From positions 14,524,283-14,588,282 of the forward strand of contig JAJEKV010000032.1 in NCBI GenBank assembly GCA_021234155.1: a stretch of DNA of 64,000 nt. Reading direction: 5' to 3'. The position numbers and the translations under genes are program-made. The DNA is from Isoetes taiwanensis. Taxonomy: Eukaryota > Streptophyta > Lycopodiopsida > Isoetales > Isoetaceae. Under the pieces are notes generated by a model. It had not been told where the DNA came from and did not search any database. It worked only from the letters and a program-made list of their open reading frames with translations. This document shows positions 34,345 to 46,450 of the stretch, in pieces (position 1 is the first letter of the stretch; the number at the start of each line of letters is the position of its first letter).

Positions 34345-35046
34345 AATTAGATGTGGCCGCCATCAACTGCAGCAAACATATTAGGAAGACCAGTGGCTTC
34401 CTTAAATTCTGCTATAATGTCAAGTAATCTTTGCCCTGATGGAATGGCTACAAATCTTTTATACAACATGTTCTTGGAAGCCCAAGCAAGTGTGATCTTC
34501 CTCACATATTTCTGAACTATAGATGACCAGCATAAAATCTTCTTCCGACACGTAGAGGAGTCTCGCGATGAGCTAAAAAATAAACCACCATAGCTACATC
34601 CCTTCTTGGCTCAATGGGAGCCCTCACTTTACCTAATTTTACAAGGGGCCAAAAGACCTACCAGTTTCTCGAATGAAGACCTTGACATCTTGTAGTACTG
34701 TCTCCATATGTTATCTTCATACGAGGGCAAGCAATTCGAGGCATGATTGTCAATGCTATTCCACTGTGTGGTTTGTCTCAGGGCAATCCAAAATCTTCTT
34801 GATGGCTTCCTTAGTCTAGCAGACCCCAACAGTAGCATGGCAGCAACAAGTCATGAGTCGGCTACTTTCTAGGAATCCGTCCTCTATAGCTAAGTCTAAG
34901 AGCTCGACATTGTCATTTGAAGCTATCAGGCTTAGGCAAAACTGTTGCAATGCACGCGTAGTACCATGGCAATTATCCCCAAAACACCGGATCCACAGTA
35001 GAAATTTCATCAAGCCGAATTGTAGTAGAGATTTGGGAAAAATCAA
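34345..35046 (-). pseudogene. PIF/Harbinger (HARBI1-like) transposase remnant
   Basis: On the minus strand, 34,816-35,046 is upstream sequence. 34,629-34,838 then contains YEDNIWRQYYKMSRSSFEKLVGLLAP, the N-terminal signature of plant PIF/Harbinger nucleases. After stops, 34,440-34,350 reads FKEATGLPNMFAAVDGGHI, the block holding the first catalytic Asp of the DDE triad (canonical G(L)PN-x-x-G-x-(I/V)DG-x-H). Nothing after this block is present, so the second Asp and the Glu are lost. No TIRs or TSD were located. Confidence 0.82.
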
Positions 35047-35754
35047 AGAAAGAAAGCCAATTTAAGCGTTCAAAGATGGTTCATGCCAACAAACATTGAA
35101 TTCCGACAGTCTGGAAGATTTTGGCGCTCTCTGATTCCGGTTCCCCACCAAAACAACCGCTCTTAAGGTCCGAGAGACTATTCCTCTCGAGGCTCGAGAG
35201 GAGCTATACGTACAAAATTTCTCTGTCACCATATACGACGAGGGATAAAAATTTTGGAAACATGTGGGAAACCTAAGAGAGAAAGAGAGAGATTTTATTT
35301 TTCTATCTATGAGAGCATCAGATCTATTAGATGTTAAATATAAAAGTGCATAGTGATATCTCCAAGTATACTGTACCTATGTGAAGGAGCAACTCTAGTT
35401 CTTCTTCAAGTAGATGTTTGTAGCTTTTGATTGAAATCTCTCCGATCTTTAAGGCTTCTATAATGTATTGACCTTGGGGAGATGGGGATCGGATGGGATG
35501 GGATGAAATGAAATTTGATTACTACGTTTGCGAGACCACTAGGCCTATAAGACGTCAAACTTGTATATTCAACATTATAAAACAAACCATCTAATGCATC
35601 CTCTGATAGTAATTACATTAGTCTCTCCTACCTCCTAACTCATCTACTTTTAAGGTTCTTAAAAGATCATCCCTATGCTCTAAAAGGTCAATGATATGTC
35701 TCCCAATATGCGATCCCGAAAAATCAAAGAAAGTCATCCACGTCAGCACATACA
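35047..35754. other. Intergenic
   Basis: No gene or recognisable repeat. Contains CTCGAG-rich inverted words near 35,190-35,210 (CTCTCGAGGCTCGAGAG, a short hairpin). Confidence 0.5.
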
Positions 35755-36288
35755 TCATACTTCTCTCAAATATCTTTGTAAAACCAGAGCAATGTGAAGT
35801 ACATGTTTCTCATCTTCAAATATCCATGCCTCACATATCTTATACAATTTAAGCTCGTGAGGAATGTCATTCCACCTTCCTACTTCAACACCAAGCCTAT
35901 ATGAGCTCAGCCTCATTCTGCAGATGGCATGCCTTTGCTTCTTGGAAATCCTCTCTGTCAAATACTTTGCCTTTTGCAATGTAAAATTAATACAAGCCCT
36001 ATAAAACTCCCTTTTTATCGTTTTATCTCTCCATATCCTCTGAAAAATATTCATTTTGATCCATGTGCAGATATCATCTTTATACAAAGCTAAATCATGA
36101 ATATCCATTTTCCATCGTGCCATCCACAGAGTGGCGTTAGCAAACCAGCCCTTAACCTGTATCTCTTCCAAAGCTAAGCGTGGTAAACTTTCTTTGGACA
36201 TAACATACAACACCTTATAGACATAATTAAGGAGTCTACAAAGCGCCTCCACCTCTAGTGTGAGCATCCCATATTCTGCTAAAATCAT
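35755..36288 (-). pseudogene. LINE ORF2 C-terminal region
   Basis: A 177-aa minus-strand frame contains AKYLTERISKKQRHAICRMRLSSYRLGVEVGRWNDIPHE-type sequence (positions roughly 115-150 of the frame), followed by a Cys-containing KICEAW. This resembles the region after RT in plant/algal LINE ORF2 proteins that ends in a CCHC-like segment. It lies downstream of the endonuclease piece on the same strand with only ~180 bp between them, so the reverse transcriptase has been deleted. Confidence 0.65.
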
Positions 36289-36469
36289 ATCATAGGGAGT
36301 TTGTATTTCTGTTTCAAGTTTAGATCAAAAGAATTTCTTTTGAACATTCTCGACCTTTTTTTAAGTCTTCAAATGCAATCTTTTCAAGCTAAAATTCCAT
36401 ATCGTATTATTAGTCAACTTTTGTAAATCGCAATGTATATCATCCAAAGTGAACAAAAGATACTCCCCA

Positions 36470-37256
36470 TCATACCTGCCACCTATGCAAGCTAAAGCAC
36501 ATGGATGCTGTACCAATCACCAAGCATATCAAAGTGTCACTAATCGCAGATGTTGTTTGTAGCCATGATATCAATGAAACTGTTTCCTCACAAGATTCCT
36601 TAAACACAATGTTCTTATCATATCTTATCTTAATTTTTGGAGCTCGGATAGATGGAGGAGCATGTGTTGATGTGCCTAAAGCATGTATAGCAACAAAAAT
36701 TGGCACATGACCTGACTCAATCCTTTCACTGCCAATAAAAAGATTGGCAATCTAATCAATAAATACTGGCTTGGCTAAAATATAGTCCACCACATTAGCA
36801 TTTCTGCAAGTACATTTTCCAGAGCTGGGAAATTTTGCTATGACATTACATATAATCATATCAAGGTCGCTGAATAATGTCAAAACATGGTGTTCTGGTA
36901 GATTAGGCCATATAATCCTATCACTAGAGTCTCGATGCCATCTGTAAATTGATAGACCATCTTCATCAAGCATCTCCATCGATTCTGAATTTCCATCTAG
37001 ACTAATTATAGCTGCTTGTTTTGTGCTCTGCTCCATTAAAATCACCTAAAAGCACATCGCTTGTGGAACCAAGCACGAGAATATTTTGTTCCAAATGAGA
37101 AAAGGGATCATCCCTGTCTAAGTTATTAGAACTATACACACGAGATTCTCTTGGCTCTTGGTGGAAAGTAGCAACCAGCAACATAAAGTTTTCCACATAG
37201 TATTTCAATTCAAATATACTGAAGGGACGCCAATTTATTAAGACACAGTTCTTCAA
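36470..37256 (-). pseudogene. LINE apurinic-like endonuclease domain
   Basis: Minus-strand frames give VLLGDFNG (37,040-37,070), the catalytic Asp-Asn block of AP-like endonucleases. The next frame has FDMIICN-type sequence, SGKCTCRN, and NANVVDYILAKP (the S/N-x-(V/I)-DY block), followed by GHVPIFVAIHAL, where the expected catalytic SDH is GH. The endonuclease nicks target DNA to prime reverse transcription. One frameshift lies near 37,030. The domain stops at 36,470. Confidence 0.82.
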
Positions 37257-37599
37257 AAAAAAAAAAAACCTTTAAGCCTCCATTCTTTTTTATTCAATAC
37301 TAAATGCATTATTTTAAATCCCATAATGTCAAGAAGCCCTACCTCTTCATTTTAACATGTCTCAAGAAAGGATATACATCTCTGTTATTTAAAATGTCCC
37401 CTATAGTGTCAACTTTTGTTTGCTTTACTGTATTGATATTCCGACACAAAAACCTGATGGTTTAGTTTCCTATAGAGCTGCATTGCCCACATTCCTTTCT
37501 TCCACAACAACGTATTCCCTTCCTCCAAAATGCCTTATGCTATTCTTCCTTGCATCTTTTAATTTTTGAAGTTCTTGTTTGTACTCAACATATTGTTTT

Positions 37600-38096
37600 T
37601 CGACAGATCATTATTAATCTATACCTTCTCTCCCCTCAACAATGACCCTTTGCTCAAGATACCAATTTTATTCTCCTTGCTTGCAAATTTCATAATATAT
37701 GCCCCATGTTACCAAAGGATTTTCCCGCTCGAAATGCCTCAACTATATCACTATCAAAGTCTAATTTGGATTTGTATACATGCTTACCTTCTCCTTTATA
37801 TCTTCTGGTAGACCAACCATGCAAATGTTCATAGCCCTTTCCTGCCTCTCTTGTTCTTTAATAAATGAATCTAATGCTTTGTTTCTGTCCTATTGATCTT
37901 TAATGAAAGAAGTGAGCCGCTGTTATATCTGTATAATGCTGTTATTGCCAAAATATCATGTATTATCTTCATCTTCTACATCACCATCTTCTTGCATCAT
38001 CTCGCAGACTTCAGACTGCATGCTTTCCTTGAATTGTTCAAGCTCTGATTGGATGCTCACTTGAAATTTCTCCATCTCTGATTGTATCTGCTCCAT
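37600..38096 (-). pseudogene. LINE ORF1-like coiled-coil protein
   Basis: From an ATG at 38,094-38,096 the minus strand reads MEQIQSEMEKFQVSIQSELE, heptad-like, then an acidic stretch and a stop. After stops it resumes with DSFIKEQERQERAMNICMVG, then LPED. A coiled coil followed by a hydrophobic N-I-x-x-x-GLPE start of an RRM-like domain is typical of L1-type ORF1 proteins. It lies just upstream of the endonuclease on the same strand. Confidence 0.6.
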
Positions 38097-39419
38097 ATAA
38101 ACCTTTAGGATTTATAATCACATAGGAGATAGAATCAAGAAGAAACACACTATGGGTTTTGCCCGCTAGAGTTTTGCCTACTAGGATTTCAACCAGTTGC
38201 TTTAAAATTGCACAAATGACATTTTAGAGTCCCTATTTTTGAATCCAGATGTCCTAAACAAGCATTGCAGGACTGTTTAGTTGTGCCCTAATTTGCCTAA
38301 AAAAATTGCATGAAGGACGTTTGAGAGTCCACATTTTTTATTCCAGGCATCCAAAATGAGCATCATGCAACTTATCTATCTTGCCGTAATTTCTTTGTTC
38401 TAAAAAGTTACACGAAGTTTGTTCAAGAGCGCCGGTTCACCATGAAGAAAAAGACCCCTAAAAAGGTGAGGTTTGGTGTAGGGATGGACAGGAAGAAGCC
38501 ACCTCCTAAGCAATCATTGCTCAAACAGGAGGTCCCCCATCCTGCAAATTCTTGGTCTCGCGCACAGCTCCATGGTCAGGTGCCAGCTAATTCTAGTGTC
38601 CCCACAGATTTACCATCTTCCTTTTTGGTCCACCACGACCTCTTGGGATCAGCGTCCAAAGCATTTTAGACCTGCAAGTCTAATGTTTTATGCTTGCACT
38701 TCATGACCAGATGCAGACTATTCATTTTAAGGGAGAAATGACAGCCACATATATGATTGTATCTATGGAGAGATGGATACAATTGTTACAGTTAATACAG
38801 GTCTTGGTTCCAAAAGCCGATGGTAAGTGTATGGAAACGAATGATGCTTCATACAGACATTCAAGTCAGAGTTACAGCTAAAGACGAGGCATCACACTGA
38901 GGGAGGACATGCCACAATGTTGTAGATGGACAAGGTAGACATGTCTACGCAAATGTCGACTGATGACTTGTTGAATAGTGGGGAGGAAGAGATTCCCATT
39001 TCTGAAACAAGTAGGTAACTAGAGGATGAACAATGCACACCAGCCATGAACCTGCTTATCATTGATATTGTGAAAATGAGTGATTGTCTTGCGACGAATG
39101 AGGCAGTACGTTTTTTCAAGCAAGTGAGACAGATGGCATCATCTCGGCATGTCAAGTTAGAGCAGCACGGTCCCACTGCCCATGTCACCTCCTAGTTCAT
39201 TTTCGAGATGCCATCTTCCAACTAGGTCATCTCTCAGTTCATTTTAGAGGAATTATGCTAGGTATGCAAAGCTCGCCTGAATGAAAGTGGGCAGTGTATT
39301 CGGAGGTCAGACTATCATTAGGGATTAGTGGCTTTTTGATCTCTGGACAATTTTTGTATAGTCCTAGTCTTCTTTATATTTGTCGGTAATTATTGTTTGT
39401 TTTTGTGTTTTTGTGATGA
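38097..39419. other. Intergenic, no gene supported
   Basis: Short ORFs (for example plus 38,442-38,669, Lys/Pro-rich; minus 38,892-39,188) lack recognisable domains. 38,170-38,420 contains two diverged ~120-bp direct copies around CATTTTAGAGTCC / CGTTTGAGAGTCC. Confidence 0.4.
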
Positions 39420-40440
39420 GGCTCATGTTCTAGAACCTCCTAGAACCTTCTAAAAGGTTCTGAAAATTTTTAAGAGGTTGTAGAAGACTCATGAACTTTC
39501 TAGAACTTTCCACAATTATTTGAAACATCCTAGAACTTTCTAGAGCACTAGCCAAGAACCACAATGCCTATCCTCATCGTGATAGCCTCTTTATATACTG
39601 AAAAAGGAGGCTATTTTTTGCATCTATTCATGTGGGATATATGTGCATGCTCTAAAGTCTAGAATAGTCTTGAACATTCTAGAATCATTAGGGTTTGAGG
39701 TAATCATTTAAAGTAATAATAAAAAAAGAGTTTACTTAAGAATTAAAGTCTAGAGAGTTGGATAAGGGATTTCTTTAGGGGTTATGAGGTCATGGGTTCA
39801 ATTCCTTTTCTAATATAAAATTTTTGACTAAAAAGTCTGAGAATTCCTTAGGTTCTTTTAGATTTCGTGAGATACCTTTAGATCCTATGAAGATTCTCTT
39901 AAGGTTTCTAAGGCTTCATAAAGGTTTCTTTAAGTTTGCTTAGATTCCTTTATGTTTTATGAGATTCCCTTAGGTTTCATGAGATTACTTTGGAATGTTC
40001 TAGAACCTTCAAGAAAGTTCTAAACTCCTAGGACCTTCCAAGAGGTTCTAGACCATTCTAAAGAGTTCTGGGCCCTTCTAGAAGTTCTAGAACCTGGGGG
40101 CTCCTAAATTTTCCAGACATTTATTTGGAACATCCTACTCTACAGAACATTCTAGAACTTTCAAGCCAAGAACCAGATTGTCTATTCTCATCCGAATAGC
40201 CTCCTTATATATTGGAAAAGGAGGCTCTTTTTTACATCTATCCATGTGGGATATATGTGCATGCCCTCCATGTGGGATATATGTGCATGCCCTAAGTTCT
40301 AGAACAATCTTAGGATTTCAGATAACTTTAACAAGAAGAAAGTATATATAAAATGGAAGTGTGAAGAGTTGGTTGAGTTGTGGGGGTAATGGGGTCAGGG
40401 GTTCAATTCCCCCCTAGTACAAAAGTTTTTGCTAGAGAGT
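39420..40440. repeat. Tandem ~600-bp duplication with TCTAGA-rich arrays and tRNA-like boxes
   Basis: Two diverged units (about 39,420-39,840 and 40,000-40,440) share the same order: TTCTAGAACNTT-type words (about a dozen TCTAGA cores in total); GCCTC(C/T)TTATATA and a GGAGGCT hairpin flank; CATGTGGGATATATGTGCATGC; then GAGTTGG followed by GGGTTCAATTCC. The last two match RNA polymerase III A- and B-box consensus loosely. The second unit has an internal 26-bp duplication at 40,245-40,297. Confidence 0.6.
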
Positions 40441-41880
40441 GGGAGATCTTGACAAGAACTCATGCAAAAGAGGGGCCTTGAACCCCTGCCAATAGAGGTA
40501 GACCCAAGATGATACGACATGCCTGCACGCATTTGAGAAACATGCACATGAATCCTGTGGACTACATATTCCTACAAAATTCAATGTCATTCAGATTCTC
40601 CCACCCTACTTTGTCTGTTGGTCAGAAATTTGTCCCATCCTTCCACACTGTATGCATCCATTCGAACAAATCCAACACTTCTGCCTGTAAACCTTCACAC
40701 GAGCAGCATGTGACAGCAAAACACTAATAATGTTAATGACAAAACTAAAGTATCTTAATAATCTTTGCTTGGCTGTCTCGGGCAATGGCCTGCATGATTC
40801 AGAGTTAAGCTCAATTGTGTGAGTCGAGAATCTAGAAACCTAGAAGCATATTTCTAGAGGAAAACTTTTCAGAGATAAGCTCAATTGTGTGAGTTGAAAA
40901 TCCAGAAATCTAAAAGCATATTTCTAGATGAAATAATATGTAGAAACATGTTTCTAGATTAAATACTGTCTAACTTGTGCATATCTTAATGGCACTGCCA
41001 CCAAAATAGGTGCAAAAGGAAGTTCTTTGATGACCTTGATTCTATAGCTCCTCGATCATCCCTCCTTATGACAGCAAAACATTATGTCCAGCTATGGCAT
41101 ATGAATTTTGAAGAGGTTGGTAAAACATAATGTTTCTGGACATGCCCCATTGAAGCGTACAATTAGAATGGGCATAAACCTACTGCATTCTCCTTTCTCT
41201 ATTGCTGTTGTAACACTCTGTTGCAGAATTCCTTCCACATGCACTTCTACCATAAACAGCACAGCCGAGCTTCATATGATTGAACATATATAGAACGTCC
41301 ATTGCATTTAGCATGCATCATCATCAAATATGAACAGTAGTTACAATGAGTTGAGGAAGGAAGTAGATGCAGCCAAACAATGAAGAATCCAGGGCCTGTT
41401 CACGCACAACAACAGTGAAGACAATGACATGAACTGAAACTAAATCGATAACTTATGGCAAACACAAGTACATCACCAAGCTGCTGCAGGTTGCATGAAA
41501 TCAGACGACCACATATTCACATCCCATCCTCATGCGTATCAGTCATGAAGACATGCATTCCTCTCTTTGCACATCTGTTCCAGCAGCACGAAACCACGTG
41601 GCCTGGCATGCAACCATCGCTCCACAACACCTGCATAAGGACACAAGTAAACAACAGCGGAGCACGGGGACATGAACCCCTTATGGAAGCCAATCTTCCA
41701 TGCTCCACCATGGCCGAAAGCCGGGGGGCTATTCCCATGCAAAAATGCTCAAGCAAGCATGCTGAAACACACAAGCAAATTCTTTTTTTTTTTTTTGGTT
41801 TTTTGACGTGCAAATAACATGCTCAGACACACTATGATATGCAATGCAGGAAGCAAATCTAAACTAATTATACCTAAGGT
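40441..41880. other. Intergenic, no gene supported
   Basis: Contains two direct copies of AAGCTCAATTGTGTGAG(T)C/TGA with AGAAACCTAGAAGCATATTTCTAGA near 40,806 and 40,868. The ORF at 41,455-41,817 and its antisense at 41,517-41,813 have no domain. Confidence 0.4.
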
Positions 41881-42291
41881 TCAGGGCAGCAGCATGCCAT
41901 CCATCCTGCGAAGCTCTCGCATGAGGATACCTCTTGCCAGGTTCATATGTGCTCTGAGGCCTGCCTCTTCTCCATGGACATGTTCACCTGCTCCCATTCC
42001 ATAACACCAAGGCATTGTTCCAACATGGAACAACCTTGCCAGTTGCACTCTCAGGACTCTGACAGCAACTGCCACACCCTCAGCCACTGTGTTGATCCCC
42101 ACCACATTCTCAAGCAGCTCGCTTGCCACCTGCACATGCTCGTTCCTCGCAGAAGCAACAATAGGATTGGGCAACCCATTTGCAACTAGGCTGGCCACAG
42201 AGGGCATCTGCGCAAGAGGAGGGGCGTCAGCAGTTCCATATGGCAGCCCGTGTAGAATGGCTTGGGCTGCCACAGGATGCACAGGCGACAC
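41881..42291 (-). other. Ala/Val-rich open frame truncated by the foldback, unrecognised
   Basis: A 136-aa minus-strand frame is open up to the edge of the inverted-repeat element at 42,289, where the protein-like sequence stops. It is GC-rich relative to its surroundings. It contains VASELLENVVGINTVAEGVAVAVRVL, which looks helical. It may be the 3' part of a gene cut by the 3.3-kb foldback, possibly the neighbouring Rep-like gene, but no family is recognised. Confidence 0.3.
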
Positions 42292-43294
42292 AAGGAGTCC
42301 AAAACTAAACTATTATATTTAACCAATGTCAGATCGTCTAAAAACCATGATATATGTAGTTTTCTATGCACGATTTTATTTCATAGAAGAAAACCACATA
42401 TCATAGTGGTTTGTTGTGATCGATAGTGGTTATTAATATTGGTTTTAAATATGACAGTGGTTTGTTAAAACTAGTTATAGTTTTTTAGATTATTTATGAC
42501 TTATGACATGGTCTAAATCTAGTTTAACTTTGCCCAATATTATTCAATGTACATTGAATTGAATTGAATTGAATTAACAGATTTAATTGTTATGTTAATC
42601 CTGAGGGTCCAATGATTATACATGCAAGGGGTGAACAAAGCTTCAAGGTCAACAATGGTAATAGAACCACATCATCCTCCATCTTGGTGTCTACTCCACT
42701 GCTCTGGAATACATCTTGGTTTTCACCTTGGTGTCCGTAGTGGTGGCAGGGCACACTGTCCTGGTGCCCAAACTAGGTGCCGAAAATAGGTGATCAGCGG
42801 TGGCAGAGCCGACAGTCCTGGTATCTAACAGTGGTGTCCAACAGTGGCAGAGCCACGCTATCCTAGAATTTTTGAACTTCAGGTCAAATATGGGTGATGT
42901 GGAAACTTTGATGACTCGGATGGTGACGTCACCAATTTGGTGATGTGGCATGATGATGTGGATGTCTTCCAATGTCGGCAAAGCTGCACAATCTTGGGAC
43001 CCATGTTAAATGCCCTTGTCTTCCGGGGTAGAACCCACTGGCCTGGTACACATTAGTGATTCAATTACTATCAAGCTTAAAACAACTCACCCTCAAGGAT
43101 TTTCGAGGACATACCATAATATTTGATTTGCATAATGGTATGTGAAAACGATTGGTTCATTATATAATATTGGTAGAATGACCAATAAGAAGTTGGTCTC
43201 AAGAGATCTTATTTGGAATGTTCAATTAAAGTGGCCTTTAACTTGATATTCTATCACTTGTCTCTGCTTACGATATTGGCACATGTATGCACGG
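42289..43294 (+). repeat. Foldback element, left arm (1.0 kb)
   Basis: Near-identical to the reverse complement of 44,588-45,590. Outer end CACAAGGAG(T/C)CCAAAACTAAAC; inner end ATATTGGCAC(A/G)TGTATGCACGG. It carries a (GAATT)n run at 42,550-42,577 that is mirrored at 45,299-45,322. No obvious target duplication flanks the pair. Confidence 0.93.
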
Positions 43295-44587
43295 ATGTAT
43301 TACATTCAATTTCCAAGGCCATGGTTTCCCTGGACATAAAACGAATTCTATTTTATTGTTACAAGCTAAATTACCTTTTATTCTTTTTTCAATCCAATTT
43401 TCTTCTCAAAGGCCACTTCATATTGATCTGAATAATCTCATTATTATCTATCTATTATATGGAACCATCATATACAATAACTTTGAAGTGAGTGGTTAAA
43501 TTAAAAAAATGCATTAACGGGATACTAAATGGTAGGTGAACGAAATATGTTTATGGCCGCCGCGAACATTTCTCTTTCTCAAATTTATGGGAGTTTGAAA
43601 ATTTGTCAAGCTTGGTATTAATTCAAAACTTCTAAAAGTTGAACCCATTATCAACTCCAAATTTGGAGGACTTTCTAGAATATCTAGAAGTAAGGCCACA
43701 TAGGAGATTTGTGTGATATGGAAATGGTGGCAAAGGGAACCGATATCTAGTTCTACCCACTACATTAACCATTGGTATGAAGGTTCACATCACAAGAGCC
43801 TCAATCTTCTATTGCATCTGCACAAAAGCATAACTAGGTCATCTAAGTGGATATTATAGATAGATCAACAGTTATGAAGGTCATAAATGAGTAAAAAATG
43901 TCAAGGTTTAATAATGTTAAGATAATGTATTTAAAGCAACATCAGTTTGAGACCTGCTAGAAAAATTTGTTGGCCGATACTTAATTGCATCTTTTAGTCA
44001 TGCTTCATTTTGTATTAGACTATAGGGGGTATTGTTGGCGCTTATTCCGTAGGATATTACCATAGATTATAGCCTTGAATATTTTCCTAATAAACCACAA
44101 ATTTGGATGGCTCTACTTGAGATTCTCGTTTCTTCTAGTGTTTCATAGCGTTGGATCCTTATATAGTCTTAAAATTACAAAAATATGTAGAATTCCAGAT
44201 ATAGAGTCTTCTAATCTGGCCTCCAACTGTGTCCTATCTGGACTAGCGACCCTAAATTTGTCGCGAATTCTTCAGAGCAAACGCTCTTAGAAATATGGTT
44301 ATGAACACTTGTTGGTTGAAACCAATGGTTAAATGGAAGATATGTCGATGACGTGGCAATGAAGTCGGTGGAGATAAAAATAAAATAAAAAAGGCAAGCA
44401 AAAGGAATGGAATACAGAGGTGAATACAGAGGGAAAACAGTAGGGAATCATATTGAACTAGGAGGCGAATACAGAGGGGAAACATATCGGTGGTTAAGCA
44501 ATCAGATTGAACTAAGAGGGTATTCGGATTGAACCGGGCTGTCCAGAGGAGATGAAATCCAGAGATTGTGGATATCCCATTTCGGAT
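43295..44587. other. Foldback element, central spacer
   Basis: About 1.3 kb, AT-rich. No protein domain recognised. Confidence 0.6.
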
Positions 44588-45590
44588 TCCGTGCATACAC
44601 GTGCCAATATCGTAAGCAGAGACAAGTGATAGAATATCAAGTTAAAGGCCACTTTAATTGAACATTCCAAATAAGATCTCTTGAGACCAACTTCTTATTG
44701 GTCATTCTACCAATATTATATAATGAACCAATCGTTTTCACATACCATTATGCCAATCAAATATTATGGTATGTCCTCGAAAATCCTTGAGGGTGAGTTG
44801 TTTTAAGCTTGATAGTAATTGAATCACTAATGTGTACCAGGCCAGTGGGTTCTACCCCGCTGGAAGACAAGGGCATTTAACATGGGTCCCAAGATTTTGC
44901 AGCTTTGCCGACATTGGAAGACATCCACATCATCATGCCACATCACCAAATTGGTGACGTCACCATCCGAGTCATCAAAGTTTCCACATCACCCATATTT
45001 GACCTGAAGTTCAAAAATTCTAGCCACTGTTGGACACCACTGTTAGATACCAGGACTGTCGGCTCTGCCACCACTGATCACCTATTTTCGGCACCTAGTT
45101 TGGGCACCAGGACAGTGTGCCCTGCCGCCACTACGGACACCAAGGTGAAAACCAAGATGTATTCCAGAGCAGTGGAGTAGACACCAAGATGGACATCAGG
45201 ATGATGTGGTTCTATTACCATTGTTGACCTTGAAGCTTTGTTCACCCCTTGCATGTATGTTCATGGGACCCTCAGGATTAACATAACAATTAAATCTGTT
45301 AATTCAATTCAATTCAATTCAATGTACATTGAATAATATTGGGCAAAGTTAAACTAGATTTAGACCATGTCATAAGTCATAAATAATCTAAAAAACTATA
45401 ACTAGTTTTAACAAACCACTGTCATATTTAAAACCAATATTAATAACGACTATCGATCACAACAAACCACTATGATATGTGGTTTTCTTCTGTGAAATAA
45501 AATCGTGCATAGAAAACTACATATATCATGGTTTTTAGACGATCTGACATTGGTTAAATATAATAGTTTAGTTTTGGGCTCCTTGTGAAA
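44588..45590 (-). repeat. Foldback element, right arm (1.0 kb)
   Basis: Inverted partner of 42,289-43,294. It differs from it by scattered substitutions and a deletion of about 15 bp near 45,024. Ends GGCTCCTTGTG at 45,590. Confidence 0.93.
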
Positions 45591-45672
45591 GTACAACAAC
45601 ATGTAGACGAAACAACAAGAACAAAACTAAAGCAGCAAAGCAGTAGCTACACATCATACAAAGAACAAAGCA

Positions 45673-46450
45673 CTAGCCCACAGCCATGGTATAATCAAAG
45701 AAGTTCAGGGGAATGTAATCAGCTCCAATGCCCTCTCCTCCCGCTTCTGGCCTGTATTCTTCATCCTCCACATCAACAAAGTGAGCGTCGTCATCGCCCT
45801 CGTTGCATGCATCATCCCAATACCGCTTCCTTGCCTTTCCAACCTTTTCTACTGGCTGCATCCCAGCGGGCACACCAAACAAGACGCACCTCACATCACT
45901 AGGCATTGCACGCTCAGGATTAAGGGTTATCTTCCAAGCGGCCTTCACTCTATACTCGGATATGAACGTCGTGTTCGTAGGTAGGATCCACTGGTAGATA
46001 GGACGAACTTTCTTGTGTGCAGCATACGACACACATTATAGACAAGACTGGCAGATATCTGTTTCCTGCCATGGTAATTCACATAGTGGGCAGCCCTATG
46101 CAAGACATTCTTGTTGTCAAGGACAACAAGGTTCTTCAAATCCCCCGCCCCGTACCTCAAGTAAAGATCTTTTCCCATTTCTATCTGCTTCTCACTAACG
46201 TTATGCAGGCTGAACTTGTGATGGACTTTGCCATAATCCTTCAGGCAGTACCCGACAAGACCTTCGAAGCAATGGAGCCTCGTGTTCTTCAGGGCCTTGC
46301 AAATTAAAAGCACACCTGCTGGCTTGTGAAGGCCCCAACCAAAGGCTTTCTTAATTGCAGTATTCACTTGCTTGGGAGTTCTAATAGTTGTCCTGAAGAC
46401 GGCTTGGCAATGCGGTGGTCAATTACATTCTAGAACCCTTTTTCAAATGC
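45673..46450 (-). pseudogene. HUH-Rep-like protein, frameshifted (replitron-like candidate)
   Basis: On the minus strand, an AFEKG segment near 46,440 leads, after a stop and a frameshift, to HCQAVFRTT near 46,400. Allowing one missing base this is H-x-H-C-Q-A, the metal-binding HUH motif. The frame then runs TPKQVNTAIKKAFGWG, LHCFEGLVGYCLKDYGK (a Y-C-x-K motif that would hold the nicking tyrosine), NVSEKQIEMGKDLYLRYGAG, and after a frameshift near 46,000 TLNPERAMPSDVRCVLFGV, ending in an acidic tail with a stop at 45,673. The order HxH then YCxK is that of rolling-circle Rep nucleases. The family resemblance is from memory of plant, algal and moss sequences often linked to replitron-type transposons; it needs a profile search. 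Confidence 0.55.

Noticed and set aside
40391-40480. tRNA gene
   Set aside because: Only T-arm-like words (GGGTTCAATTCC) are present; no acceptor stem or cloverleaf can be drawn.
41517-41813. Cys-rich minus-strand ORF as a small secreted protein
   Set aside because: It begins in a poly-A/T run, overlaps an equally long plus-strand frame, and has no regular cysteine spacing.
42289-45590. Mutator-type or CACTA identity for the foldback
   Set aside because: No 9-11-bp or 3-bp duplication next to the ends and no transposase in the centre.
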